The notes under the pieces are model-generated. The model was not told the origin of the DNA, did not search any database, and was given only the letters and a program-made list of their open reading frames with translations. Made by a program: the position numbers and the translations under genes. DNA of 64,000 nucleotides from Ananas comosus (Eukaryota > Streptophyta > Magnoliopsida > Poales > Bromeliaceae), in NCBI RefSeq assembly GCF_001540865.1, contig NC_033621.1:2079439-2143438 (forward strand). Reading direction: 5' to 3'. Shown here piece by piece: positions 12,301 to 24,297 of this stretch; position 1 is the first letter of the stretch, and each line of letters opens with the position of its first letter.

Positions 12301-15300
12301 CCTAAGTTTCCAAGCCGATACATACAAGCCGAGCATTATTCCTGGTCCAGATACGGTCTTCTTTAGAAGTATCACCATCATATATACTAATTTGGATATC
12401 AATATCCAGGCCCTTTTTCATCTCCAATAAAGTTCTCAGCTGATCTTGAGCTAAAGCCTGCATGACCATAATAGTGTTTTAAATCTGAACACTGTTTTGA
12501 GAGAGAAAGAAAATGCAACAAGGTTAACTCAACACAACCTTAGTAGGAAATATATAGAGAGCGCAAGATAATGAACTCTGAGAGAGTGACTCAAGAACCG
12601 GAAGATTGTAACAAAGTGATTTGCCACTAGAAGTTGATGTTGCCACAACAACATTCTTCCCAGAGAGCGAAGATTGAATGGCTTCAGCCTGCAGATTAGT
12701 AGATGGTTTCAGAGAAGTTAAAGATGAGAATCACCAAGGATAGGAAAAAAAAAAAAAAAAAGTAATACCTGATGACTATATAGTTTGGATATACCAATCT
12801 GTTTAAGAGCTTCTTTCATAGTTTTGGAGAGATCATTGGGAAGTTCGACATAAACTGCCTCTTTGGCTTCTATGATTTCTATGTGCACAATCTGCAAAAG
12901 ACAAGTCATGACCGCCAAGCAACCAAAAAATTTTGGTATCATAATTCATGAACTTCAAGGACAGATATGTTGGAAAAGACCTGTTCTCTCTTTCCAGTCC
13001 CCTGTTTAAGATGTTCGACCATTGCCACAGGTTCCATGGGCTCCACATTCTGTGAATTCACAGTTTGAATAGTTAAAACAGAGTAAAAAAAAAATCTAAC
13101 CCCAAAATCCTCGATGAATGGACCATCAAAGTTTGAACAAAACTGCCTATATCCAATTTCATGATATTAGACAAAAACTCTGGATGAAGATCACCTTAAC
13201 AAAAATTATAATAAAGAAGAAACCTACATGGCATAATGATGCAGATGATGTCATCTTTGCTATCTTGGCATCACTAGCTACTGATGCAGCACCATAATTC
13301 TCCAGCAAAATGAGATCTTCAAGAGAAAGTTCTAATGGCTTGCCACTTTCTGATAGCTTCTTTTTCTGTATAACAAAATTACATAGTAGTCCATGACAAA
13401 AATTACACAATTTTTGAGAGAAGTATCAACTGTCAGTGCTGTATAAATTTAGTGAGATGCAAAAGAAAAATTGTCTCCAGAATAGAATATAGTGCAGAAG
13501 TACCAAAAGCATTAATACTTTCAGTATCAGATAGGTAGATGTATAATAATCGGCCAAACTAAAAATGGATGAAAGGAATAACGAATTAGCTATGTTGAAT
13601 AAGATAACTAGCAAATTGTTATACAAGATAAGATTACTCTAACTAACAAACATTGAAGCATTCTTGCTTTCAAGAATCAATAAAAGGACAAAAGAAAAGG
13701 TAGATTAATTTCAAGATGACGCATACCATGCAAACCTTAGCAGACTTCCATAGAGCGGCTTTGAAGACATTCCAACGTTTTGTCAGAGAGTTGATAACTG
13801 TTGAGATAGGCGCCCGTTTTCTAACTAACACACCCAGTTGTCCAGTTAAAACCGAGAACTATTATATCACCATTAAATAAAATCAAACATAACAAGCTAA
13901 ATAAGAGGCTCTAGTCGTACCACTCCTATTCATTGATGCTGAATCACATTGCTCCATTGCAGAATTGCCAATAACAATAGTGCCACTCAACTTCTTCACT
14001 GGATTTTCATGTTTGCCGAGAATTAGTACAACCTTCGGACAAAGACGTGAAAGGGTCTCTACATCTGATATGCTTACGTTGTCGAGTCCAAAGCTGTGAG
14101 CCTGCCTCATTGCACCCTCTAAATAATCCCGAGTCAAGCATTTGCATTGCATTTGAAAGAACGCGTAAAATACATTAAGAAAGGTAAAGACCTTCAGTAG
14201 TCTCTTCAACCATGGCGGGCACATACACTGCTCGGTAATGTTAGACAACTTAAAGAATTCTTCAAAGAGAAAACAGCAGCCCGTGTCACTACACAAACAA
14301 CTAACAGGCTCCACAACACGTCGTATTCTATCACTGCTATGTGGTTCAAAAACATTCTCAAAATCAGACCTTAATATTTCCCGAATAACACAATCATTAT
14401 CCCCATTTCGTTTCCGCTTCATAGATACCTTCTCCTTCACACTATTCACAATATTGGAAGGACCAACATCTTTCGGAGTTGTGTCGGCTTGTGAGGTCTG
14501 GGATATAGATGAGAGGTCATTCATTATATCTTGCCAAGCAGAGATAGACGCAGCAGACACTTCGCAGGGCTTCGAAGAGGCTGTGCTCTGATCAGCAGGA
14601 TCCACTTCTCCAGAAAGTTGCAGCGATTTCTTCGCGAAAGGAATGAGAACAATAAATTCACCACGATCGATATGAAGGCTCTCGATCGCACTATCTAACC
14701 TCAATTTAGCACCCTTCGACACAAAATTCAACAGAAAAGATCACTAAAGAGTCAAGAGCTAATTCAAAAAAAGGGCATTTGCATTCGCATTTGCATGTAT
14801 ATATCTGCAATTTTTGAAATTTGCACATTTGCCCCTCCAAGTGTTTTGATATCAAACATATCTTCTAAGTTTCACTAATTTGCAACTCTGTCCCTTCCTT
14901 CATCCAACACTTGAAAAGAGACTTAAAAAAATAAAAAATAAAAAAAATAAAAAAACCCTGAAACCTAATTTTGAATCATATATTTATGGTAAAAACGTAA
15001 AGAACTTACTTGAATTTTGAATCATTTTGAATTGGCTACTTAACCTTTCAAAATTTTGATTTTACTATCCAACCTTTCAATTTGTTTGATTTGAACTTTG
15101 ACTTCAAAATTTGTATGTGGTGTTTACGGGTTTAGTTAGTATACTTCATGCAATTCTTACAGTTATAAATTTATTAAAATAACTAATTAGGTTAAATTTT
15201 GAAGTCAAAGCACCTTGACTCAACTCAAATAAATTGAAAGATTGGATAGTAAAATCAAAATTTTGAAAGAGTAGGTAGCCAAATTCAGAATGGTCCATAG

Positions 15301-15620
15301 TTCAAGTAAAATCCGTACGTTCTTACCTATATTTAAGAACTAAAACAAAAAATGCATAATTTCACTACTATACAGTGTGAGTAATTAACCCTTCAAAAAA
15401 AGAAAAACAAACAAAAATGTAAATTGATAAAGTTCGGATTTGAAATGTGGATGCGAACAAAGAATCTCACCTTGAAGAAGAGGTGAAAATTAGGGCAATT
15501 CTTAGCTGGTAGAAACGATTCCTTCAGAATCGCCTTGAGTTCGCGGATCGAGCGATCGCGAGATATCATAATGGTGATCAACTCACCATCTAGGGTTCGA
15601 ATCTCGACCTCCCTCTCCAT
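6336..15620 (-). CDS. HRQ1: HRQ1-type RecQ4-like ATP-dependent helicase with N-terminal ubiquitin-like domain
   Basis: Family knowledge: HRQ1 is a 3'-5' superfamily 2 helicase of the nucleus that acts in interstrand-crosslink repair; its bacterial relative is YprA/MrfA. Twenty-six exons in consistent phase give about 1206 aa: 15471-15620, 13921-14713, 13736-13824, 13228-13365, 12981-13049, 12769-12891, 12539-12688, 12326-12457, 12153-12232, 11826-11920, 11658-11725, 10490-10591, 10289-10359, 9780-9887, 9594-9669, 8782-8918, 8525-8684, 8239-8418, 8028-8144, 7745-7900, 7468-7638, 7259-7371, 6924-7047, 6633-6728, 6495-6557, 6336-6395. A ubiquitin-like fold fills about residues 1-80. Walker A is TSTSSGKS near 471, box II is IDEAH at 579-583, box III TATS near 618, box [10 protein letters not shown] near 768 and box [11 protein letters not shown] near 797. 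The C-terminal DUF1998-type part has cysteines (SDLGTEC, CSC, CPNC) and HPGGIGI. I start at the MEREVEIRT methionine; an in-frame ATG at 15749 would add 43 basic residues. Exon 15 has two possible acceptors. Confidence 0.92.
8919..9593 (-). other. HRQ1 intron 15 with a G-run tract
   Basis: This 675-bp intron is AT-rich except for a block at 9255-9303 that is almost pure G on the plus strand. No exon or transposon end is visible. The G-block is annotated separately. Confidence 0.5.
9261..9290 (+). other. potential G-quadruplex tract
   Basis: Four runs of three or more G (7, 7, 4 and 3) occur within 30 bases, separated by loops of one to four bases. This satisfies the usual G-quadruplex pattern on the plus strand, which is the template strand of the HRQ1 gene. 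It lies inside intron 15. Formation is a prediction only. Confidence 0.6.
10592..11657 (-). other. HRQ1 intron 11, about 1.07 kb
   Basis: This is the largest intron of the gene, between the exon coding box III (TATS) and the exon starting ELANLPNLE. It has a GC-richer patch around 10840-11100 that could be old transposon sequence, but I see no terminal repeats and no coding potential. Confidence 0.45.
15000..15330. mobile_element. palindromic MITE, copy 1, in HRQ1 intron 1
   Basis: Bases 15000-15115 and 15205-15330 are imperfect inverted copies of each other (for example TTTTGATTTTACTATCCAA against TTGGATAGTAAAATCAAAA). The spacer carries AGTATACTTCATGCAATTCT. Relatives lie at about 16680-16975 (opposite orientation) and 45050-45280. 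It has no coding capacity and is a non-autonomous DNA element. I could not find a clear target-site duplication. Confidence 0.7.
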
Positions 15621-17435
15621 TTCGATCTCTCTTTGAGCAAAAGCGCTTTTTTTCGCCCTCCCTTTCTTAGCTTTTGGTTGGGGCTTTTGAAACCCTAATC
15701 GACATTTTTGGCGCGGACGAAGCTCGCGGGGCCGCACCACGCTCGACACTCGAGGGGGGCATAATCGTAAATAAATGCCGATCCGGTGACTGGTTCACAG
15801 GACATTATGCCTGCACCCGGTGCGCCATGGACCGGTTTCCTAAAACTCAATTATAGAGATCTTTAGAATGGGAAATATTTGGATTTTTAAAATAAACTCG
15901 CCACAAATATTTGGTTAGTGGTGACACATCGGCTTCGGATCAAATAATTGTAAGGGTTTTATCCAATAAGATTATAAGAGAGATGCTTTGCCTTGTTCAT
16001 AGAGGATCCATTATGTGTGCATTTTTACACACACAAAAATACACATATGCTAATTGTTTGGCCTTTTTAATTTTTTACATTTAGTATTAAAATAAAAAAG
16101 AGTCTTTTTTTCCATAAAAAAGAGAGAGTATTTTTTTTTTCCATAATTTTTTTATTTTCTAATTTTTTTTATCATTATTATTTCAAAGTGGACCCATTAA
16201 AAAATAACACCCCCCCTCACTTTCCCCTTGCCCTAATTATCACACCCTTTTTCCGCACGTGCTTATATCTCCACTCCACACCAACCTTTTTTTATTATTT
16301 TTTCCCACCCAAACCTACCAAAAATTAGTTGCATAACTAATTGGTTAATTCAAAGGGTAAAATCTAAAGCCACCAAACTTTTTTTTTTCCTTTTATTTTA
16401 ATGTACATGAAATTTTTAGGGAATTACTGATGATAAATTACAAGGTACGAAAAATTTAGGGATTAAAATACTTAAAAAAAAAGTTTATAAACTAAATTAC
16501 TGTATTTTTATTCTGATATACTATATGCTTGTTTCCTTGGCTTGTGGCTTTTTTAACGCTATATATTTTGAACCAATATTTAGCAAATAAAAAAATTAAA
16601 TAAACAATATTAAAAAATAAAAGTTGTAATTTAATACTTCTATTTCCATAATAGGAAAAAGGTAGGTAAACATGTATATAAATTTATCCAAACCATAGTC
16701 CATTTTGAGTCCATTATACTATTTTTAAAAAGATTAATTTTACTACTTAACTGTTCAATTTATTTTATTTGAGCAAGTTAACACCACTTTGACTTTAAAA
16801 TTTAAACTAACTATCCACTTTAATGAATTAACAGTCATAATAATTGCATGAAGTATACTAACTAAATCGATAAACGATGCATTCAAACTTTGATTAATTC
16901 AAATCAAAATTTTAAAAAATAGATTGTCGATTCAAAGTAATTTATAATTTAAATAAATTCTATACATCTTAAGTACTTTTTAAATAGTACTATAATAAAA
17001 AAACACTTGATCCTACAAAAGAAAAGACGAAACAGTGGTTGCATTACTTGCATTACTGATGTGGTGTCTCTCAACTAATCAAATTACTCTTCTGAAATTT
17101 ATCTATCTTATTGTAATTTAAAATATATTATATATTTTTTTAAAAAATATAATAATTGATTGAATATAGATGATGTGGTGTAACTGTGAGACGGTAGAAA
17201 ACCTCCCCAGTGAGAGTTGGTGCGGTTGGTTGCTAAAATGCGCCTGGGGGAGGAGCGTCCTCACCAACTTTATAGAGGGGACGCACAATCCCCTATTTCT
17301 CTCTCCCTGTTCAGGAAACGCGCCCCAATTCGCGAGAGGGGAGAGAAAATAAGAGAGAGAGAGAGAGTAAGAGAGAGAGGAGTTTCCCTATTCCAACTTT
17401 TTTGGGGCTTCTTTTTTTTTTTCCTTGGATCTCTC
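15621..17435. promoter_or_regulatory. divergent intergenic region between HRQ1 and the ACR4-like gene
   Basis: About 1.8 kb separates two divergently transcribed genes. The HRQ1 side (15621-15850) is GC-richer and holds AAACCCTAA near 15690 and a palindromic GCACCCGGTGC at 15813-15823. The middle is AT-rich and contains a MITE at 16680-16975. The ACR4 side (17170-17420) is GC-rich, then turns into a leader with GAGA runs at about 17352-17380. A TTTATAGA at about 17270 could be a TATA-like element for the ACR4-like gene; that is inference. Confidence 0.5.
16680..16975. mobile_element. palindromic MITE, copy 2
   Basis: This is the reverse-oriented relative of the element at 15000-15330. It shares the central AATTGCATGAAGTATACTAA and the subterminal TTTTACTA and AATCAAAATTTT blocks. 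It sits in the HRQ1/ACR4 intergenic region. Confidence 0.65.
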
Positions 17436-19746
17436 ATGGGTATGCAATAAAACCCTTTTTAACTTTGATTCGTCCCTTTTTTTTTTCCCTTTTTTTCCTC
17501 CCTTTTTTGTGTTGTTTTTCATCCTCATATTGGTTTCTTTTTTCCCCATGATTTCTACAATTTCTCGAACCATATTTTTCTTTTTTTTTTTTTTGGATTC
17601 AGATGGAGAATTGAGTTCTTGGTGGGACAGCGACGACGAGTACGAGAAATTCATTCAGAAAATGAACCCTCCCAGGTAAATCGTTGTGTCATTTCACTGT
17701 TCGCATCATTCTCCTAATTAATTCAGGATTCAAAGATCTTCAGATACTGATCGATTCGTTCATTTGGTTTAGGGTTGTGATCGACAACGAATCGTGCTCG
17801 GATGCGACAGTTGTTCACGTAAGCGAATCCCTCATTCTAGTCGAATTTTAATTCCATAGTTTGTGTTTTTTTTTTTTTTAAATCGGTAGAATAATAATGT
17901 GATTTGGTGTAGGTTGATAGTGCTAATAAGTATGGGATCTTGTTAGAAGTAGTTCAGGTTCTCACTGATTTGAATCTGATTATAACCAAAGCTTACATAT
18001 CTTCGGACGGCGGATGGTTCATGGATGGTATGCTGCGCTCTTCGGTTCATTTTTCGATCTCAATACTTGCGAAATAGACAGTATTTCTCACTTAAAATGC
18101 GCTATTTGTATATGTTGTTGATAGTATTCAACGTCACGAATCAAGATGGGGAGAAAATACGGGACGAAACGGCGCTAAATGAGATTGTTGATTATATTCG
18201 CAAGGTAAATCGATCGCGGTAATCTAATTCTTGTTTCCTCTGTTCAAGTACTCGATCTGAGTACCTAACGCAATTTTTGTTCTTTTGGTTTTAAGTCTCT
18301 TGGAGCTGATTCCTGTTTTGTGCCTTCGCGGAGGAGATCGGTAGGAGTCGAACCATCTTCTGATTACACGTCGATAGAGCTTACGGGAACCGATCGGCCC
18401 GGATTGCTCTCCGAGGTGAGCGCGGTTCTCACCGGCCTAAGGTGCAATGTGGTGAACGCCGAGGTGTGGACCCACAATACGCGCGCTGCGGCGGTGATGC
18501 AGGTGATGTGAAACAATTGCTTCACCCTACAGCTCAAGCTGCTAGAGAATGATGTTTTAATATTTTATATCCTTCGTCAGGTGACCGACGAGGAGACCGG
18601 CTCGGCGATCACCGACCCCGAGAGGCTTTCGAAAATTAAAGAGCTTCTTTGCAATGTGCTTAGAGGGAACAATAAAGGCCGGGTGGCCAAGACGACAGTT
18701 TCCACCGGGGCCACCCACACGGAGCGGCGGCTTCACCAGATGATGTTTGACGATCGAGATTACCAACGGTCGGATGAAGATGCTGAGAGTGGTAGTCAGA
18801 GGCCGAAGGTGACTGTAGTGAATTGGTTCGATAAGGATTACTCCGTGGTGACCGTTCGGTGTAAGGATCGGCCAAAGCTTCTGTTCGATACAGTTTGCAC
18901 CTTGACGGATATGCAGTATGTGGTTTTCCACGGGAATGTCGTTGCAGAGCGCCCCGAAGCTTATCAGGTTTGTTACCCCCTTTTTAGCAACACAAGTTTA
19001 CTTGTGTTGAGCTCCTTACTACAAGGAACTAGATTCTCATGTGTGATGTATTCTTATTATCTTCGTGAAGGAGTACTACATTAGACACATCGACGGGTCG
19101 CCCGTGAACTCAGAAGCCGAAAGACAGAGAGTTATTCAGTGCCTAGAAGCAGCTATTGAACGGCGAGTTTCAGAGGTGACCACGCAACAATTTTATATAA
19201 CCTTTAGTTTATCTTGTCGTAGTACATTCATTTGCGGCACTAAATGAGCAGTTCTAGTGTTTCGTCAACCGTACACCATTGCTGTATTCGCCCTAAACCA
19301 TTTTTCGATTAATGACCTGCTTTGTCGAACAGGAGTGCAGTGATATTCTGATTGCTACTTGCATAATCTTTTACTCATGCGAAATATGAAATATTCTTTT
19401 GCAGGGTCTGAAGTTGGAGTTGTGCACAGGCGATAGGGTGGGCCTACTATCGGACGTCACGCGCATATTCCGCGAAAACGGCCTGAACGTAACGAGGGCT
19501 GAGGTCTCGACGAGAGGAGGCAAAGCCGTCAATACTTTCTATGTGCGTGGGGCCGCTGGTAGCACGGTCGATTCCAAGGCTTTAGATTCGATTCGCCAAG
19601 AAATCGGCCAGACCGTGCTTCAAGTGAAAGGGCACGCCGATAATACTAAACCGCATCGGCAAGAGTCCCCAACCCGATTTCTCTTCGGCGGTCTTTTCAA
19701 GTCGAGATCTCTGTACAATTTGGGTCTGGCCAGGTCCTATACATGA
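17436..19746 (+). CDS. ACR4-like: ACR4-like protein with four ACT domains
   Basis: Family knowledge: plant ACR proteins carry four ACT domains, small ligand-binding folds resembling amino-acid sensors, and have no catalytic domain. Nine exons give about 452 aa: 17436-17439, 17603-17675, 17773-17818, 17913-18027, 18125-18204, 18296-18502, 18581-18967, 19071-19175, 19405-19746. The protein has the ACR signature MNPPRVVIDN, then ACT1 (about 35-115), ACT2 around [16 protein letters not shown]3 around [20 protein letters not shown] and ACT4 around [13 protein letters not shown]. It ends in [10 protein letters not shown] and RSYT, as in ACR4/ACR5. The chosen start gives a first coding exon of only ATG-G before a 163-bp intron, making the N-terminus [18 protein letters not shown], like relatives that begin close to DEYEKL. 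The alternative is the internal ATG at about 17661. Confidence 0.9.
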
Positions 19747-20351
19747 ATTCGTCGAGTCGAGTCCACTCCATTCGATGCTCATACTATTCGCCTCCGGATC
19801 GCGCATGACTCGTCGAATTATCCGCCGAAAGATAGAGAGATCGAACGAGACATGCACATGGATAAGTCAGTCGCGTGCCCGTGATATCATAATAGTTTGC
19901 TTTGAAACTCATCCAAGTTGGATTCGAATGGGACGGTGAATCGAAAACTTTGTACAGAAATTACAGTTTGTAAATATAGTAGGATTATTGGAAAGTAATT
20001 GTGTAGCATGTATGAATGTAAATGTATGTTTACATTTCAGAAGAAGGTTCACTGAGTGATTCTTTGCTTCATCGTATAAGTACGCTCAGCGAACATCAGT
20101 TGTTTGTTCAGATGATTGTTGTAATTGATCGACTGAGGTGTTAGGAACGTGTTTAAATATGTTTCGCAGTTTTTTTTTTTTAAAGGTTATTAATGTGTTG
20201 ACATTTTTTTTACGATTGACTTTCGAGTAATCCGACTCAGCTTCTAGAATATTTTTGGTGTCACAATCAATTAACGGTGGAGGAAGTGGCATTCTATTTG
20301 TTCGAGTTACAGAAGCCCTAAAAAAGTCGCTTCCTAGAGAAGCTAACCCAA

Positions 20352-20454
20352 ATGGACGGGGGTGATTGTGAGGCCACGCGTTGGAGAAGAATGAACGGCC
20401 CTGATTTCTCCGGCGGTGATATTGATGCTGACTATGTTGTCATCTATCATAAAG
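20352..20454 (+). pseudogene. possible orphan first exon, not recognised
   Basis: An ATG at 20352 opens 34 codons (MDGGDCEATRWRRMNGPD onward, then VVIYHK) with non-random, GC-richer composition, and ends at a good 5' splice site AAAG|GTGCCG at 20454. No downstream exon can be joined within the next 4 kb. It does not match a family I know. It could be a relict first exon of a lost gene, or chance. Confidence is low. Confidence 0.2.
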
Positions 20455-20954
20455 GTGCCGTACAAAACTTCTTTCCTAAAATTGTATTAACACCCCCCCT
20501 ACTATACTATATTTACAAATTCATCCTCCAACTTTAAACCTGTCTTTTTGGTTTTTCTTTTTCTTTTTAATTGACACCTTCTCAAAATTTGGAGATGCAG
20601 GAAAACTGTTTGTAAACAATTAAATTTAACAAACCCATTATTAAATTAAAAAAATTAAAAAAATATTAGTTAATCGTTGAAACTTGAAAATAACTTCTTT
20701 TAAAAGAATCAAAAGATGACGAGACCCACCAAAATGAACTAACTATATTTGAGGGGTTTTTGCACATTTGTACAAAAAAAAACCTTTTATTAGCTCACGT
20801 GCTTTTTTCCTTTTTCTTTTTCCTTTTTTTTAAGTCAAATTGGTTGCCAACTTGGCAGGGGACCCCCCTAATAAATAGTATTTCAAATTGGAGTCCACCT
20901 CTTCTTGGTTGTGACCGCAAAACAAAAAAAAAAAAAAACTCTTATAATAATAAG

Positions 20955-21140
20955 GAAAAACTTTAAATACCACTCATATGGTTTCATACTTTCTCACTTT
21001 AGTATTTTGTAGTTTAAAGTGTATCAATTTAGTGTCATATAATTTTATTTTTATCTTTTTATTATCGATTTCGCTAATTCTTTTCGTTAAATCAGTAGTA
21101 AAGTTAAAACTAAAGAATACTAAAATAAATATTTAATAAT
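20955..21140. mobile_element. truncated MITE of the TTCAAATAYCACYC family
   Basis: The sequence shares the left half of the elements at 22031 and 42777 (ACTTTAAATACCACTCAT, then TCACTTTAGTAT and AAAGTGTATCAATTTAGT). It breaks off after about 185 bp with no right terminus. Confidence 0.6.
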
Positions 21141-22030
21141 TCTAGTTAAGGTATCTGAGCCAATGAGAAGAGAGGAAGGTGTTGCTTCTTAGACTCTGAA
21201 ATTGACTAAAAATAATTTTCTGAGTCTCCTTCGGAGGACACGTAGTGTAGTTGTGTGATCCCACGTGGCAACTTTTTACTGGTGCACGTGGCGGCTCTCG
21301 AGGGAAGCTTAAGATTCCCTTGCCTTATGGACCATGGACCATGGACCATGGTCCTATGTAAATGTAACATAGTCCCTACACTATCCTAAAATTTTAACTG
21401 AGTTCACCGTTTCAGTTCTGAAACATAAAACACGAATCTAAGTATTGTGTTAATTTATTTTTTATTTTTTAAAATACAATTTTGTATATTAAAAAGTGCA
21501 TAAATGAACCACGGGTTGCTTACAATCATTTTAGTCAAAATATTTACCTAATAACTAAAAATAAAAATTTAGATTTTTTTGTTTTGCTTTGAATTTTTTT
21601 AAAATAAATTATTGTGTATCACTTAACCAGATGTATTATAAACTAATCAACTATAATAAGAAAAGAGAAAAAAAATTTTCAACATATCAAATTATATAGA
21701 ATTAGTATTTAAAAAATAAAAAAAATGATATCAAGGCCTAAATTTATTTTACAAAATAATTATTTCATTTTTCAGATATTAAATTTTTTCTTTTAGTTTG
21801 TAATTTAGTTGACTAAATGCTCAAATATCGCTAACATAAAAGTGTTTTTTGCAAGTGCTATGATTGATGACGCACCAAAATTAAGTTACATACTCAATTA
21901 CAATAATTTAAAAAATTCATGTTAAAAATTACTACAAATTAAAATTTAAAGATTAAAATATTATATTACGTGCCTTATATTTTGAGGAGCAATGGAGTAG
22001 TTTATCCTTAATATATGGGATCCATAATTT

Positions 22031-23011
22031 TTATGGTAAACTTCAAATATCATTCCCGTGGTTTCACACTTTTTCACTTTAGTATCATATGTTTAAAGTG
22101 TATCAATTTAGAACGTGTTTGGTTCAAAGTCGGAATCGGAATCAGAATCGAAATCAAAATAAGCTGGAATCGAAATCGGAATGACTCATTACCTAATTCT
22201 TTTTGGTTTATCACTTGAATCGGAATCAGAATAAATCATTCAAAATCTTAAAACTATTTTTTTTAAAAAAAATAAACTTTAAATTGAGTGGATAATTCAA
22301 AATATAAAACTAAATTTCGATTTATTCAAATTTAAACTTAAAATTTTAATTTAAATTTTAGTTTGAATCCATAAATTTAATTTATGTTTTAAATAAAATT
22401 TGAATAAAACTTTATATAAATTAAAATTTAATTTAAATTCCAATTCGTAAGTTAGATTCAAAATAGTTGATTAAATTTTAATTTTTAATTCAAGTTGAAA
22501 TTAAAATTTAAATTCATATTTTAATTCAAAAAGTTGAAATAATAAATTTAATCCGAATAAATATCCATTTCGTCCGGATTCAACTTCCAATTCGGTCTCC
22601 TAGATCGGATTGGAAAAAAAGGTGATTGGGGGATTCCCATTCCACTCGGGAATTGGAATCGCCCACAAACGGATTCGCTCATTCCGATTCCGATTCCAAG
22701 GTGAAAAAAGAAGCAAACCAAACACGTCCTTAATGTCTTATGGTTTTATTTTTCTCTTCTCGTCAATCCCCTCATTAACTTTTCGTTAAATCATATACAA
22801 AAAAACTTCAGATACTCATCTATAGTTTATCGAATATTCACTTTATTGCCCTTTAATTTTAACTGTCACTAATTTAACGAAAAAAGTTAATGGAGGGGAT
22901 AACAAAAGGAGAAAAATAAAATTACAGGATATAAAAGTGATACACTTTAAATCTCAGAGTATTAAAATAAAAATGTGTGAAACTATATGGGGGTTTTCGA
23001 AGTTTTCACTA
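22031..23011. mobile_element. MITE with another MITE inserted in it
   Basis: The outer element begins with TGGTAAACTTCAAATATC near 22031 and ends with the inverted form (GAAGTTTTCACTA) near 23011. Its inner parts, such as AAAGTGTATCAATTTA and the inverted TGATACACTTTAAA, match the elements at 42777-43491. It is split at 22110 by a second element. Without the insert it is about 360 bp, the same size as the 43-kb copies. Confidence 0.7.
22111..22729. mobile_element. Tourist-like (PIF/Harbinger-type) MITE, nested
   Basis: It begins with ACGTGTTTGGTT and ends with AACCAAACACGT, an inverted terminal repeat, and is flanked on both sides by TTA (22108-22110 and 22730-22732), the 3-bp target expected of PIF/Harbinger elements. 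The subterminal regions are rich in GGAATCGGAATC-type units in both orientations. The interior is AT-rich with no coding capacity. Confidence 0.78.
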
Positions 23012-23289
23012 ATTTTTATTGGCAATGCATGTTGATTTACTACTTTGGGTCAAAGTCAAATGTGGGATTCCATGTGCGCATCCATCACATGGTTATTGTC
23101 TTTTGTGATTGCAGTTTCCAATATTGCCACATGGATGGCTTGTATTATTGGACAAAAGTATAACAAAAAGCACTTTTTCAGGTCCTTGGATTACTGTAAA
23201 GTACATTGAAAAAACTTTAATAGTTTATTATTATAAGTTTTATGTAATTCAAATTATGATAAAAGTAAATGCTTTAGATTTGAGAGTGG

Positions 23290-23822
23290 GCTGGTATGCT
23301 TTCGTAAGCACGGAGGCCTCCGTGCTTCCACTTTATTTTCGATGTTCGGACTTTCGAATCGACGATCGGCTCCGTTAGAGTTGATCTAAAGTATTTAAAG
23401 TACCAAGAAATTAAATTTTGCGATTTTTCGATATCATTTGCCTAGTGATCGAAGGGGCTCAAAATCAATAATTTTAACGGCCGTGGTGAGCCGGTTGCAA
23501 GTTTAACGGTGTAGAAATATCCAAATCACATGAAATTTTGATAGAAAATTTTTTATACCATATAAAACAAGATCAATAACTTTGATCTAAAATTTTAATG
23601 TCATATCATCATATTTTGTAAGATTTTTATTTTCAGCCGTTGATATTGAGCCACTTCAATCACTAGGCAAATGATATCGAAAAATCGCAAAATTTATTTT
23701 CTATATATTTCAAATACTCTAGATCAAGTCTAACGGAGCCGATCGTCGATTTGAAAGTCCGAACATCAAAAACAATGTGGAAACACGGAGCCCTCCGTGC
23801 TTCCATAAGTATCCTAGCCGCA
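23290..23822. mobile_element. long-TIR MITE, full copy
   Basis: Bases from about 23290 to 23430 and from 23680 to 23822 are inverted repeats. Both contain AAGCACGGAGGSCTCCGTG, CGATCGGCTCCGTTAGA and TTTGCGATTTTTCGATATC or their complements. The total is about 530 bp and non-coding. A partial relative lies at 35062-35382. I found no certain target-site duplication. Confidence 0.7.
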
Positions 23823-24245
23823 CTCCAAATATACTATACTAATCTTATGGCACTTTTTTTTTTTGAAGTTTAGTAAAAATCAAAAAAGATTGGCTATACC
23901 TAGTGTTGTGACAGTTTAGCATGGGTTCATTTTGTCTATTGATGAATTTCCACTGTCCATCCAACCAAATACATAAACCACAAGAAAATTCAGTCATCGA
24001 AAATTTTTTACTACGTTGCGATGAAAAAGTCCAGAATTTCTAGCCGGAGCAGAAAAAAGGTAAACATTTAGACACCAAAAATTACAACTCCTAGTGGTGT
24101 TCTAAAATAAAAACAATACTTTACTGTAACTTGGTGATCAATTTTTAGTTTTTTTAGGCTTAGTTTGGTATTGAGACCTATCTAACGCTATTAGATAAAA
24201 TGGAGTTGAGGAAAAATCATATAGTGTTATACTTCTGTATGCTCT

Positions 24246-24297
24246 GATGGGACCGCAGCCGGAGAATCGCAGATGGGACCGCAGCCGGAGAATCGCA
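24246..24297. repeat. 26-bp perfect tandem duplication
   Basis: The 26-bp unit starting GATGGGACCGCAGCCGGAG occurs twice back to back (24246-24271 and 24272-24297), about 320 bp upstream of the first NHL gene. It is GC-rich against an AT-rich background. Function unknown. Confidence 0.85.

Larger units (their letters stand above)
19747..22030. other. ACR4 3' flank and AT-rich spacer
   Basis: The ACR4-like 3' UTR probably fills the first 200-300 bases. The rest is AT-rich, with a truncated copy of a MITE family at about 20955-21140, a G-box-containing CCACGTGGCAACT near 21262 and a small tandem GACCATGGA array near 21328-21350. The only gene-like piece is the possible orphan exon at 20352. 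Confidence 0.45.

Noticed and set aside
14238..14591. 117-codon plus-strand open frame
   Set aside because: Antisense to the large second exon of HRQ1, whose frame is conserved.
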